64,000 nucleotides of DNA, taken from assembly GCA_030696045.1 (NCBI GenBank), contig JAUYNO010000090.1:1-64000 (forward strand). Reading direction: 5' to 3'. Shown in pieces: positions 53,804 through 63,309 of the stretch (positions are counted from its first letter, which is position 1; each line of letters opens with the position of its first letter). Origin of the DNA: Stagnimonas sp. GTDB lineage: Bacteria; Pseudomonadota; Gammaproteobacteria; Nevskiales; Nevskiaceae. Under the pieces are notes generated by a model. It was given only the letters and a program-made list of their open reading frames with translations. It was not told the origin of the DNA and made no database searches. The translations under genes were made by a program, and so were the position numbers.

Positions 53804-55096
53804 TTAGGCCGCTTGCTGTAGGGAAGACGAAGATCGATTGGTGCGCACCATCAGCCGGTTGATGCGGCGCGCGTTGTGGTGCTGGTAGTCGTAGTCCAGC
53901 TCGCCGGTGCCGTCGAGCAGTTCGGCATCGGGGAAGCGCTTGATGAATTCCTGGATCATCAGGCCGCCCTGCACCCGCACCAAGTAGGTGCCGATGCAGA
54001 AATGCGCGCCGGCGCCGAACACCAGGTTGCCATCGAGCCGGCGCTGCAGGTCGAGCCGGTCCCAGTCCGGGTACTTGGCCGGGTCCAGCCAGGCGGCGCT
54101 GATGTTGACGCCGACCGCCTGGCCCTTCTTGATGAACTGGCCGTGGAACTCGATGTCCTCGGTGGCGAAGCGGAAGAACGGCACCTTGCCGAACGAGCCC
54201 CAGCGCAGCAGCTCGATGATGGCGTTCTCCATCAGCTGCGGCTGGCGCTTGAGCAGCTCGTACTGGTCGAGATTGCTGAGCAGGCCGAGGATGGCGAAGG
54301 TGTGCAGGTCGGTGGCGGTGTCGGAACCCGCCGTAATCAGCGCGAACAGCACCGACAGGATCTCGTAGTCGTCGAGCTTTTCGCCGTTGTCGCTGGCGCC
54401 GACCAGGCTGCCGAGGAAGTCCTCGCCCGGATGCGGCAGCGCACGGCGCTCGGCGATCTGCGCCTTGAAATAGGCGAAGCCCGGCTTGGTCAGCTCCACC
54501 GAGGCCTCGCGCTCCTTGGCGGAGATATTGATGCGGGTGGCCTTGATGATGTTGACCGCGAACTCGTGGAAGAACTCTTCCTTGTCGGTCGGCACCCCGA
54601 CCATGCGCGAGATCGCCCGTACCGGCAGCTTGCTGGCGATGGTCTGGTAGACGTCGAAGCTCTCGGCCTCGCCGATGGCGTCGAAGCACTCCACCACCAG
54701 ATCGCGGATCTTGGCGTCGATCTTCGCCATCACCGGCTTGGCAAAGGCCGGCATGGTCAGCTTGCGCAGCCGCAGATGATCCTTCGGCGACACCGCGAAG
54801 AAGCCCTTCTCGTAGGCGAGGTCGAAATCGGTCTTGTCGGCCTCGGCCTTGGGCGGCGGCGCCAGTTCCCAGGCGCGGTAATTGGGGGTGAAGCGCTGAT
54901 CCTTGAGCACCTGGTCGCAGAGCGCGTGGCTGTTGACCAGCCACATCTGCAGGTCCTTGTGCCAGGCCAGCGGATAGTCGCGCAGCAGGCGCTGCCAGAC
55001 CGGCCGCGGCTCGCGGATGTAGTCCTTGGCATAGGGATTAAAAATCCTGCCGTCGATCTCGATGCGGCCTGCGGCCGGCGCTGCGCTCGTGTCCAT
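53804..55096 (-). CDS. Cytochrome P450
   Basis: This 430-residue soluble monooxygenase has an I-helix oxygen-binding motif ALITAGSDTAT (252-262), ExxR as E295-L-L-R298, and the haem loop FGAGAHFCIGT (360-370) with Cys367 as ligand. The N-terminus has no membrane anchor, as in other bacterial P450s that hydroxylate steroids, terpenes or alkanes. No ferredoxin or ferredoxin reductase is adjacent, but rubredoxin follows by 10 bp. A TetR gene 52 bp upstream on the same strand probably controls it. Start at 55096. Confidence 0.94.
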   Translation of the reverse strand: MDTSAAPAAGRIEIDGRIFNPYAKDYIREPRPVWQRLLRDYPLAWHKDLQMWLVNSHALCDQVLKDQRFTPNYRAWELAPPPKAEADKTDFDLAYEKGFFAVSPKDHLRLRKLTMPAFAKPVMAKIDAKIRDLVVECFDAIGEAESFDVYQTIASKLPVRAISRMVGVPTDKEEFFHEFAVNIIKATRINISAKEREASVELTKPGFAYFKAQIAERRALPHPGEDFLGSLVGASDNGEKLDDYEILSVLFALITAGSDTATDLHTFAILGLLSNLDQYELLKRQPQLMENAIIELLRWGSFGKVPFFRFATEDIEFHGQFIKKGQAVGVNISAAWLDPAKYPDWDRLDLQRRLDGNLVFGAGAHFCIGTYLVRVQGGLMIQEFIKRFPDAELLDGTGELDYDYQHHNARRINRLMVRTNRSSSSLQQAA

Positions 55097-55148
55097 TGCT
55101 GCTCTCCTCGCTGGCGGCCGTCTGCGCGGCCGTTCTATTGATGCCGCC

Positions 55149-55898
55149 TCAGTGGCGTTCGCTGTGCTGGCTGCGTGCCACCGCTCGTGCTGCCTTGGGC
55201 TCCGGCAGGGTCTCGCCGCGCAGGGCCGCGACCCCGACCAGCAGCGCCCGCAGCGCCGGCAGCCAGTCGTGCGGCTGGCGGTCGATGGACTGCGGAAACA
55301 CCTGCCGCACATTGGGCAGCTCGTCGCTATCGCGCCGCGCCAGCAACTCGTGCATGGCCTTGCTCCAGGGGCGGTCCGACTCCCGGCTGGCTTGCAGGCC
55401 GATGGCGCCGGCGGCGGCCCCCAGCATCAGGGTGCCGATGCTGTGGAACAGCCGCACGCCCTGCTCGGGGCTGAAATCATGGCGCCGGATCGCGGCCAGG
55501 AACTGCTCCAGCAGATCCACCTCGGCATCCGGCCCCAGCCGCCCCTTGAGCAGCTCGTTCATCAGCTGCGGCTCGGCGATGAAGGACTCGAACAGGGTCT
55601 CGGCGTAGCGGGTCGCGAGGTCGGACCAGTGCTCGCTGTTGCCACTGGGCAGGCGCCGCGCCAGGGTCAGCTCGAACGCCGCCAGCCGCAGCAGCTCGCT
55701 GCGGTTGCGCACATGGCGGTACAGCGTTGCGGGCGCGACGTTCAGCTTTTCGGCGATCTGCTTCAGGCTGGCCTGCTCCAGGCCGATTTCCAGCGCCGCG
55801 TTGATGATCGCCTGCACGCTGACACGCGGCGGCCGGCCGACCCGGGGTGAGCCGGGCGTGGCCTTGGGGGGAGCATCGCTGTCGACGGGTTTACTCAT
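55149..55898 (-). CDS. TetR family regulator
   Basis: The 249-residue protein has its TetR helix-turn-helix at about 28-75: SVQAIINAALEIGLEQASLKQIAEKLNVAPATLYRHVRNRSELLRLAAFELT. The C-terminal ligand domain is helical, with LFESFIAEPQLMNELLKGRLGPDAEVDLLEQFLAAI. The first ~25 residues are basic and Pro/Gly-rich. It lies directly upstream of the P450-rubredoxin-DUF2505 genes and likely represses them until a lipophilic inducer binds (inference from position). Confidence 0.88.
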   Translation of the reverse strand: MSKPVDSDAPPKATPGSPRVGRPPRVSVQAIINAALEIGLEQASLKQIAEKLNVAPATLYRHVRNRSELLRLAAFELTLARRLPSGNSEHWSDLATRYAETLFESFIAEPQLMNELLKGRLGPDAEVDLLEQFLAAIRRHDFSPEQGVRLFHSIGTLMLGAAAGAIGLQASRESDRPWSKAMHELLARRDSDELPNVRQVFPQSIDRQPHDWLPALRALLVGVAALRGETLPEPKAARAVARSQHSERH

Positions 55899-56120
55899 GG
55901 GGCCTGGATTTCCTCGAAAAGCAGTTTCGGGAGGCCGTCCCCGGAAGTCCTACCCTGGATGGATGAGAGCCCTAGGGCCCAGCACCCCAGCCTATCGGCC
56001 CCTTGATGCCGTCTGGGGTCGGGCACCCGATCTAGCGCCGCCAGGTGGCACGGGACTTCCCGGAGCAGATGATCGCCGCCGGCCCTATCGGCTGGCCCTG
56101 GACCGAGCGGGGGTGCGACC

Positions 56121-59100
56121 CTAGTCCGTCTTCCAGAGCGGCATCTGGTAGCCCTGCTCCCGGAACAGGGCCACGCAGGCATCGACGGACTCGGCGTCCA
56201 GGGTTTTGCCGCGCTCCTGGAGGATGAGTTCCAGCGCCGGCTCGATGCCGCGTGCCGGCCGATACGGCCGGTGCGAAGACATCGCCTCCACCACGTCGGC
56301 CACCGCGAGGATTTTTGACTCCTGCAGTATCTGCTCGGCCTTCAGGCCCTGCGGGTAGCCGCTGCCATCCAGGCGCTCGTGGTGCTGGCGGACCATGTCG
56401 GCAATCGGCCAGGGAAAGCTCACGTCCTTCAGGATCTCGTAGCCGGTCTGGGCATGGACCTGGATGAGCTGGAACTCGATCTTGGACAGCGCCCCTGGCT
56501 TGTTGAGGATTTCCGCCGGAACCCGGACCTTGCCGATGTCGTGGATGCTCGCCGCCAGCTCCAGGCCCTGGATGCGCACCGCGCTCAGGCCCATGACGCG
56601 CGCCATCGCCACCGCCAGACCGGCAACCCGCTTCTGGTGGCCTGCGGTGTAGGGATCGCGCATTTCCACCGTGTTGGCGAGCGCCTGCACGGTGGCTTCC
56701 ATGCTGCGCTCCAGGCGCTGCAGGCCCTGCTCGTTGGATACATGGGTACGCAGGGCGGTGATGCCGTAGGCGAGGTCGCCGGCCATCTCGGTGAGCAAGG
56801 CCAGCTCCTCGGGGCCGAAGGCGCCAACTTCGCCGGAGTAGATGACCAGCGTGCCGAAGGGGCCGGTGGCCCCTTGCAGCGGCAGCGCGACGATGGAGCG
56901 ATAGCCATGGGCGCTGGCCGCCTCCTGCCAGCAGCGCATGGACGGCGCGTTGGCGATGTCGTGGATCACCTGCACTTCACCGGTGCGGATGCTGAGCCCG
57001 GCGGGGCCACGGCCCGCTTCGCCGTCGGCCCAGCTGAGCTTGGCGTTCCGCAGGTAGTCGGCGCCATCGCCGGCTCTGGCAACCGGTCGGATCGAGCATG
57101 CCGCATCCTGCTCGGCGTAGCCGACCCAGGCCATCTGGTAACCGCCGGGGTCCACCGCCACCTCGCACATCCTTTGCAGCAACTGCTCCTCGCTCACCGC
57201 GTGGACCACCGCCGAGTCGCAGGCGCTCAGGGACTGCAGCGTGCGGTTCACCCGGCGCAGGCGGTGCTCGGTCTCCAGCTGCCGCGCGGTGGTCAAGGCA
57301 AAGCCGATCTGATCCGCCAGCTGGCTGGCAAAGGCGATTTCGTCGGTTTCCCAATGATGCTCGGGCCCGACGTGCTCGAGGCACAGCAGCCCGACATTCC
57401 TGGTGGCTACCTGCACCACCACGTCGAGCATCGAGGTAATGCCCAGGGGCTTGATGTAGCTCTCGACATAGCCGCTGGTACGCACATCGGTCAGCGGCTG
57501 GTCGGCATCGACGAAGCTGGCCTCCCTGAGCGCGCGGAACTCATTGCGATACTCGTGCTCCTTCATCACCAGGCCGGCCGAGTGGCGTGCCGGAGTCGCC
57601 TCGTAAAGGTCGATGCAGCGCAGCTCGGACCCGGTGGCGTCAAACAGCCAGACGCTGGCCCGCTCGACCCGCGCCACCCGCGCCACCCGCTCGGTGATCT
57701 CGCCCGCCAGCGCCTCGACATCGCCGGCCGCCAGCGCGGTGGAATTGATGATCTCGCCCAGGGCCTGCAACTGCGCCTGCACCCGCAGCAGCCGGGCCTT
57801 GCGCAGCTCCTCCTCCAGCTTGCGCTCGGTGATGTCCAGCACTACGCCCTGAAAGAACACCGGCTGGTCCTGGGCATCACGCTCGACCGTGGTGCGGTCG
57901 TCCACCCAGATCACCGCGCCGGCCTTGCTGCGGATGCGGTACATCTGCGCGAACTGCTTGGCGCCGCTGGCCAGGTGCGCCGCCACCTCCTCGGCGACCC
58001 GCGACAGATCGTCGGGATGGATCAGGTCGGCAAACGCGGTCTTGCCAGACAGCAGTTCGTCGGGCTCATAGCCCCACTGGCGCACGTTCTGCGACACATA
58101 GTCCACCGGCCAGCCCGGCTTCGCCGCCCAGCGGAACAGCACGGTGGGGCTCTGTTCAATCAGCAGATTGGCGAGCTGCAAGCTGGCTTCCATCGCCTGG
58201 CGCGCGCCGATGTCCTCGCCAATGCTGGCGGTGCCGATCACCTCGCCACCGGCCGAATGCAGCACCGAGTTGCTCCAGCGGATCAAACGCCGCTCGCCGC
58301 CGTGGGTCAGTACCTCGTTTTGGTGGTGCAGTGCCCCGGCCTGGTCGGCCAATAGGCTGCGGAACACCTCGGCCAGTTCGCCCGCTGCAGCGGGCGGCAC
58401 AAAGTGCTCAAACCAGTTCTGGCCCAGCACCGCCTCGCGGGCTTCGCCGACGAGTTTCAGGAAGTAATCATTGCAGTAGGTGATCCTGGACTCGACATCA
58501 AGCATCACCGCCGCCAGCTGCACGGTTTCGAGCAGGCCGCTGAACCGCCGATCGCTCTCCCGCAAGGCCACCTCCGCCTGCTTGCGCTCGGTGATATCAC
58601 GCAGGCTGACGACGATGCCGGCCACCGCCGGTACCGCCAGCAGGTTGCGACTCATCGCCTCGGTGTTTCGCCAGGCACCGGCCTTGTTCTGGTACCGCGC
58701 CTCGGTTTTCGTGGTTCTTTCGGGGTGCTCCAGCAGCTCCGCCATGCCACGCTTGATGTTGGCAAGGTCGCCCGGGTGAACCAGCGCGGTCAGCTCGCTG
58801 CCAACCAGCTCCGCCGGCTCGTAACCCCCCAGGGCCCGCACCGCCGGGCTGATGTAGCGGACCCGGAGATCGCCGCCAATCACCGCGACGATGTCAGAGG
58901 TGCCCTCGATCAGCGAGCGAAACCAGACCTCGCTCGCCTTCAACGCCCGCTCGGCCTGGCGGCGCTCGCGGATGTCGCGGATGTTGGCCCAGGTGCCCAG
59001 CATCGCGCCGGACTCCGAGCGCACCGCGAACGCCCGCACCGAGACCGGCACCAGGCTTCCGTCCTTGTGGATGTACTCCTTTTCGTACTCGTCGGAATAG

Positions 59101-60644
59101 CCCCGCTGCGGCACTTGTTTTGCCAGCATCTCGGCATTCATCACCAGCCATTGCGGTGCCGTGATCTCGGCGTAGTGGCGCCCCAGCAGCTCCGCCCGCG
59201 TATAGCCCAAAAGGTTCTGATAGGCCTGGTTGAACTCGGTGAACCGGCCTTGCGAATCGAGCTGCACGATGCCGTCCCGGCTGGACTCGAACAAGCCGCG
59301 GTAGCGCAGCTCCGATTGCTGGAGCTTGGCGTCCGCCGCTTTTTGCTCGCTGATGTCGGTGATGGTGGCGAGCACATAGCTCGATCGGCCGTCGGTCTCC
59401 GGATGCAAGGCCATGTGGACCTCGGCCCAGACCACGGCGCCGGTCTGGTGCCGGTAGCGGCTGGTAAAGCGGATGGAATCGGTCGCGCCGGAGCGGAGCT
59501 GGTCGAGCAGCGCCTGGTTGCCGGGCACGTCCTCCGGATGCGCCAGCGTCCACCAGTCGCGGGCAATCAGCTCGGGCTCCGGGTAGCCGAGAATCCGGCA
59601 GAGCGCGGGGTTGACCTGCACCCTGCCGTCCGCCGAGCGCAGGGCAAGCCCCAGCGGCAAGTCCCTGAACAGGTAGCGGAAGCGCTCCTCCAGCCCCAGG
59701 CGCTCGGCCAGCAAGTAGCGGCGCTCGCCTTCGGCCCGGTTCTCGACCACGCCGGACCACCAGATCAGCCCGCAAAACAGCAGCATCATCACCAGCGCGA
59801 ACAGGGCGCCGCCAAACTCGTGGTCGTACAGGCCCGCGGCCTGGCCGACATGATCCAGCCAGGCCAGCACCGCCGGGCCGATCAGCGCGTACGGGAGCAT
59901 GCGCCGGATCATGCGGCCGCCCGCCGAGGCGCTGACCAGGGGCGCGGTCCAGCCCTGCGTGGGCGCGACGCACAAGAGCCCAGCCGCCAGCAGCGCAAAG
60001 GCGATCAGGGTGTAGGTGGCGATGCCGGCGTAGGCCGCCAGCCCGAACAAGGCCGAGCCGCTTTGCAGAAAGGTGATGCCGCCCAGATACGCCCCGACAA
60101 ACACCCAGAGCGCCAGCACCCGCGCCAGCGACCGCAGCACGCGGCTGTTGGTGGCGAGCAACAGCAGGGCCGCCGCCGCGAGCACGAAATTGAAGACGGT
60201 GAGCGGCGCCATGCGCGCGGCGTGCAGGGTCCGCACGCTGTGAGCTGGGTCCTGGAACAGCCGTTGATCGATGCCGTAGTCCTGCCCAGTCAGGTACTGC
60301 AGCAGCGTTGCCAGCGCGATCACCAGCAGCAGTAACGCCAGCAGTTGCGCCAGGCGCGGCGCCCAGGCGTAGCGCCGCCAATGCAGCGCCAGCAGCGCCG
60401 CCCCGGCCAGCGCGAACGCCAGCGCGGTATTGGGCGCCATTGCGCCCCAGCGCGGGAGCAGACTCCGCCATGCCGGGATGTCCAGCGCCCAACTGGCCAG
60501 CGCAGCCAGGCCGATCAGCATCACGATCAGCCCGCTGGCCATGGACAGCCGCTGGACCAGCCCGACCCAGCGCGGATCGTCACTGGCGCCCGAGGCCGTC
60601 GCCGACACTGGGGCGCCGGCCGACGAGGGCGCCGGCCCGCTCAC
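56121..60644 (-). CDS. Multi-PAS, double-GAF, HD-GYP phosphodiesterase
   Basis: This is a ~1,507-residue inner-membrane sensor. Start taken at the GTG (60644) after GGGAGG, since the upstream frame is Arg-rich. About eight hydrophobic helices (37-305) are followed by five PAS domains (~330-950; for example RYRGLFESSRDGIVQLDSQG), two GAF domains (~960-1135 and 1145-1310), and an HD-GYP domain (~1320-1500) with His1368-Asp1369 (HDIGK) and SGYP (Gly1429). This predicts cyclic-di-GMP breakdown controlled by several inputs. The GAF2-HD-GYP part is paralogous to the divergent neighbour at 61017. Confidence 0.9.
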   Translation of the reverse strand: MSGPAPSSAGAPVSATASGASDDPRWVGLVQRLSMASGLIVMLIGLAALASWALDIPAWRSLLPRWGAMAPNTALAFALAGAALLALHWRRYAWAPRLAQLLALLLLVIALATLLQYLTGQDYGIDQRLFQDPAHSVRTLHAARMAPLTVFNFVLAAAALLLLATNSRVLRSLARVLALWVFVGAYLGGITFLQSGSALFGLAAYAGIATYTLIAFALLAAGLLCVAPTQGWTAPLVSASAGGRMIRRMLPYALIGPAVLAWLDHVGQAAGLYDHEFGGALFALVMMLLFCGLIWWSGVVENRAEGERRYLLAERLGLEERFRYLFRDLPLGLALRSADGRVQVNPALCRILGYPEPELIARDWWTLAHPEDVPGNQALLDQLRSGATDSIRFTSRYRHQTGAVVWAEVHMALHPETDGRSSYVLATITDISEQKAADAKLQQSELRYRGLFESSRDGIVQLDSQGRFTEFNQAYQNLLGYTRAELLGRHYAEITAPQWLVMNAEMLAKQVPQRGYSDEYEKEYIHKDGSLVPVSVRAFAVRSESGAMLGTWANIRDIRERRQAERALKASEVWFRSLIEGTSDIVAVIGGDLRVRYISPAVRALGGYEPAELVGSELTALVHPGDLANIKRGMAELLEHPERTTKTEARYQNKAGAWRNTEAMSRNLLAVPAVAGIVVSLRDITERKQAEVALRESDRRFSGLLETVQLAAVMLDVESRITYCNDYFLKLVGEAREAVLGQNWFEHFVPPAAAGELAEVFRSLLADQAGALHHQNEVLTHGGERRLIRWSNSVLHSAGGEVIGTASIGEDIGARQAMEASLQLANLLIEQSPTVLFRWAAKPGWPVDYVSQNVRQWGYEPDELLSGKTAFADLIHPDDLSRVAEEVAAHLASGAKQFAQMYRIRSKAGAVIWVDDRTTVERDAQDQPVFFQGVVLDITERKLEEELRKARLLRVQAQLQALGEIINSTALAAGDVEALAGEITERVARVARVERASVWLFDATGSELRCIDLYEATPARHSAGLVMKEHEYRNEFRALREASFVDADQPLTDVRTSGYVESYIKPLGITSMLDVVVQVATRNVGLLCLEHVGPEHHWETDEIAFASQLADQIGFALTTARQLETEHRLRRVNRTLQSLSACDSAVVHAVSEEQLLQRMCEVAVDPGGYQMAWVGYAEQDAACSIRPVARAGDGADYLRNAKLSWADGEAGRGPAGLSIRTGEVQVIHDIANAPSMRCWQEAASAHGYRSIVALPLQGATGPFGTLVIYSGEVGAFGPEELALLTEMAGDLAYGITALRTHVSNEQGLQRLERSMEATVQALANTVEMRDPYTAGHQKRVAGLAVAMARVMGLSAVRIQGLELAASIHDIGKVRVPAEILNKPGALSKIEFQLIQVHAQTGYEILKDVSFPWPIADMVRQHHERLDGSGYPQGLKAEQILQESKILAVADVVEAMSSHRPYRPARGIEPALELILQERGKTLDAESVDACVALFREQGYQMPLWKTD

Positions 60645-61016
60645 GCAAGACCTCCCGCGCCGGCGCGCATGAGCGCTACGGGTAAGGCGTCCTTGCTGCC
60701 TGTGTTGGCCATGATCGGCATATGCAGCCCCAATAGCGGTCCATCTGCGACGCGCCTTATGACGGCGATGCACTCTCGTCCCTGGCGAGAGCGTCCTTGC
60801 GAACCGGCTTGGTTTAGCAGCCGGCTCTCGCGGCGACAATGACCTGGGTCAATCCGGCCACGGCGGCACGGGCCGGGCGGCGAGCCCAGGCCCGGTCAAG
60901 CTCGGTGCCGATCAGCGGCCTGAACACGCCCATCGGCAGCAAAATCTGGACACCAAAGAATCCGATATGGAGTCTACTCACGCCAAGCCGGACAGGACTT
61001 CGGCGGAGGAGAGACC
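60645..61016. other. Divergent intergenic region between the two HD-GYP genes
   Basis: About 372 bp with no supported gene. It must hold promoters for both divergent genes. AATGACCTGGGTCAAT at 60838-60853 is a small palindrome (TGACC-TG-GGTCA) near the middle and could be a regulator site. RBS GGAGGAG precedes the ATG at 61017, and GGGAGG precedes the GTG at 60644. No terminator-like hairpin with T-run is seen. Confidence 0.5.
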
Positions 61017-63296
61017 ATGCAGAACCCGCCGCCAGGGGCATCGGAGGTCCGTTACCGGCGGCTGTTCGAGACCGCCCAGGGCGGCATCCTCATCCTCGAT
61101 GGCCGCACCGGCGTCATCGTCGACGCCAATCCCTTCCTGACCGGCAGCCTCGGCTACCGCCGTGAGGAGTTGCTGGGCAAGCGGCTGTGGCAGATCGACG
61201 CCATCGTCGATGCTGACGCGGTGAAGCAGGCCTTCGCCGAACTGGAGCACCAGGACCACGTCCGCCACGAGCACCTGCACCTGCGGCGCAAGGACGGCAG
61301 CCTGCTGGACGCGGAATGCATCAGCGATGCCTACGAGGTTGAGGGCCAGCGGGTCTACCAATGCAACATTCTCGACCTCACGGATCGTCGGCGCCTGGTG
61401 CGGCGCACCCGGGACGACGAGGCGCGTTTCCGGGCCCTGATCGAGAACGCCGCGGATGCCGTCGTGGTGGCCCGTCTGGATGGAACGATTTCCTACGTCA
61501 GCCCGGCAATCGAGGCCCTGGCCGGCTACCAGCCCACCGAGCTGATCGGGCGCCGCTACTTTGAGCTGCTGCATCCGGATGACGTGCCGGTCGCCGCCGA
61601 TCTGGTCACGCAGTTGGCGAATCACCCCGGCACCGCCCTGCGCTCGGAGCTGCGGTACCGCAACCGGGATGGCGCCTACCGGACCATCGCCGGCACCTCG
61701 CGCTACCTGCCGGACACGCCGGGCATCCACGGCATCGTCGCCAATATTCACGATGTCACCGCGAACCGGCAGGCCGAGGCCGCCTTGCGGAGCTCGCAGC
61801 AGCTGGTCGAGGGCATCCTCAACGCCATTCCGGTACGGGTGTTCTGGAAGGACCGGAACCTCCATTACCTCGGCTGCAACGCCCCGTTCGCGCGCGACGC
61901 CGGTTTTGTCGAGGCGCGGGAACTGGTCGGCAAGGACGACTACCAGATGGTCTGGCGCGAGCAGGCCGAGGGATATCGACAGGACGACCGCGGCGTCATC
62001 GACAGCGGTCGCGCCAAGATCCTGATCGAGGAGCCGCAGACCACCGCCGATGGCCACACCGCGACCGTGCTTACCAGCAAGCTGCCGCTGCGTGACGCGG
62101 CGGGTGGCATCGTCGGCGTGCTCGGCGCCTACATGGACATCACCGAGCACAAGCAGCGGGAGCAGGCCCTGCTGCGCAGCACCCGGGCGCTCAAGGCCCT
62201 GAGCAGCGGCAACCGGGTACTGATGCACGCGCGGACCGAGGACCGGCTGTATGCGGAGATGACCCACGCCGTGGTCGAGCAGGGCGGCTATCGCATGGCC
62301 TGGGTGGGCCTGGTGGACCCGGGTGCAGACTCGCCCATCCGCCCGGTGGGCAAGGCCGGCGACGACAGCGACTACGTCTCGGTCGTGCGGCTCAGCTGGG
62401 ATGCCTCGGAACGCGGCAGCGGCCCGGCCGGCCGCTGCGTGCGGAGCGGCCAGCTCGCGGTCAGCCACGACATCGCCGCCGACCCCAGCATGGCGCCCTG
62501 GCAGGCCGCCGCTCTGGACGCCGGGTTCCGCGCTACGGTGGCGCTGCCCTTGCGCGACGCCGACGCGGTCTTCGGCGTGCTGTGCATTTACTCGACCGAC
62601 GCGACCGCCTTCGATGCCGACGAACTGGCGCTGCTGAGCCAGATGGCGGACGAACTGGCCTTCGGCGTGCGCAACCTCCGGACCCGGGTGGCGCACGACG
62701 AGGACCTGCTGCGCCTGGAGCGCAGCATGGAAGCCACGGTCCAGGCCCTGGCAGGCACCGTCGAGATCCGCGACCCCTACACCGCCGGCCACCAGCGCCG
62801 GGTTGCCGATATCGCCCTGGGCATCGGCCGACTGCTGGGTCTGTCGACGGATCGGCTGCGCGGGCTGCAGCTGGCGGCGGTCATTCACGACATCGGCAAG
62901 CTGAGCGTTCCCGCCGAGATCCTGTCCAAGCCGGGCAAGCTGAGCGCGGTCGAGTACGAGCTGATCAAGGGCCACGCCGAGGCCGGCTACCAGATCATCA
63001 AGGACATCGAGTTTCCCTGGCCGGTAGCCGAGATCGTGCGCCAGCACCACGAGCGTCTCGATGGCGGCGGCTATCCGCGCGGCCTCAAGGGCGCGCAAAT
63101 CCTGCCCGAGGCCATGATCCTGGCCGTCGCCGACGTGGTCGAGGCCATGTCCTCCCACCGCCCCTACCGGTCCAGCCGGGGCGTGGCAGCGGCGCTGGAG
63201 GAGATCAGCCGGGGCCGAGGCAGCGCCTTCGACCCCGACACGGTCGATGCCTGTCTGCGCCTGTTCGGCGACGGCGGCTTCAAGATGCCGGAGTAG
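61017..63296 (+). CDS. Triple-PAS, GAF, HD-GYP phosphodiesterase
   Basis: The 759-residue protein has no membrane segment. Three PAS domains (~1-125, 135-255, 260-380; start YRRLFETAQGGILILDGRTG), a GAF domain (~390-555; GGYRMAWVGLVDPGADSPIRPVGKAG), and an HD-GYP domain (~570-755) with His624-Asp625 (HDIGK) and GGYP (Gly685). All metal-binding motifs are intact, so cyclic-di-GMP hydrolysis is expected. The GAF and HD-GYP parts closely match the large divergent protein, whereas the PAS set and lack of membrane anchor differ. Confidence 0.93.
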   Translation: MQNPPPGASEVRYRRLFETAQGGILILDGRTGVIVDANPFLTGSLGYRREELLGKRLWQIDAIVDADAVKQAFAELEHQDHVRHEHLHLRRKDGSLLDAECISDAYEVEGQRVYQCNILDLTDRRRLVRRTRDDEARFRALIENAADAVVVARLDGTISYVSPAIEALAGYQPTELIGRRYFELLHPDDVPVAADLVTQLANHPGTALRSELRYRNRDGAYRTIAGTSRYLPDTPGIHGIVANIHDVTANRQAEAALRSSQQLVEGILNAIPVRVFWKDRNLHYLGCNAPFARDAGFVEARELVGKDDYQMVWREQAEGYRQDDRGVIDSGRAKILIEEPQTTADGHTATVLTSKLPLRDAAGGIVGVLGAYMDITEHKQREQALLRSTRALKALSSGNRVLMHARTEDRLYAEMTHAVVEQGGYRMAWVGLVDPGADSPIRPVGKAGDDSDYVSVVRLSWDASERGSGPAGRCVRSGQLAVSHDIAADPSMAPWQAAALDAGFRATVALPLRDADAVFGVLCIYSTDATAFDADELALLSQMADELAFGVRNLRTRVAHDEDLLRLERSMEATVQALAGTVEIRDPYTAGHQRRVADIALGIGRLLGLSTDRLRGLQLAAVIHDIGKLSVPAEILSKPGKLSAVEYELIKGHAEAGYQIIKDIEFPWPVAEIVRQHHERLDGGGYPRGLKGAQILPEAMILAVADVVEAMSSHRPYRSSRGVAAALEEISRGRGSAFDPDTVDACLRLFGDGGFKMPE

Positions 63297-63309
63297 CGGC
63301 TCGCCGGTC

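Noticed and set aside
56379-58355. 658-residue plus-strand frame inside the large HD-GYP gene
   Set aside because: No recognisable domain; the minus strand carries PAS, GAF and HD-GYP motifs without interruption.
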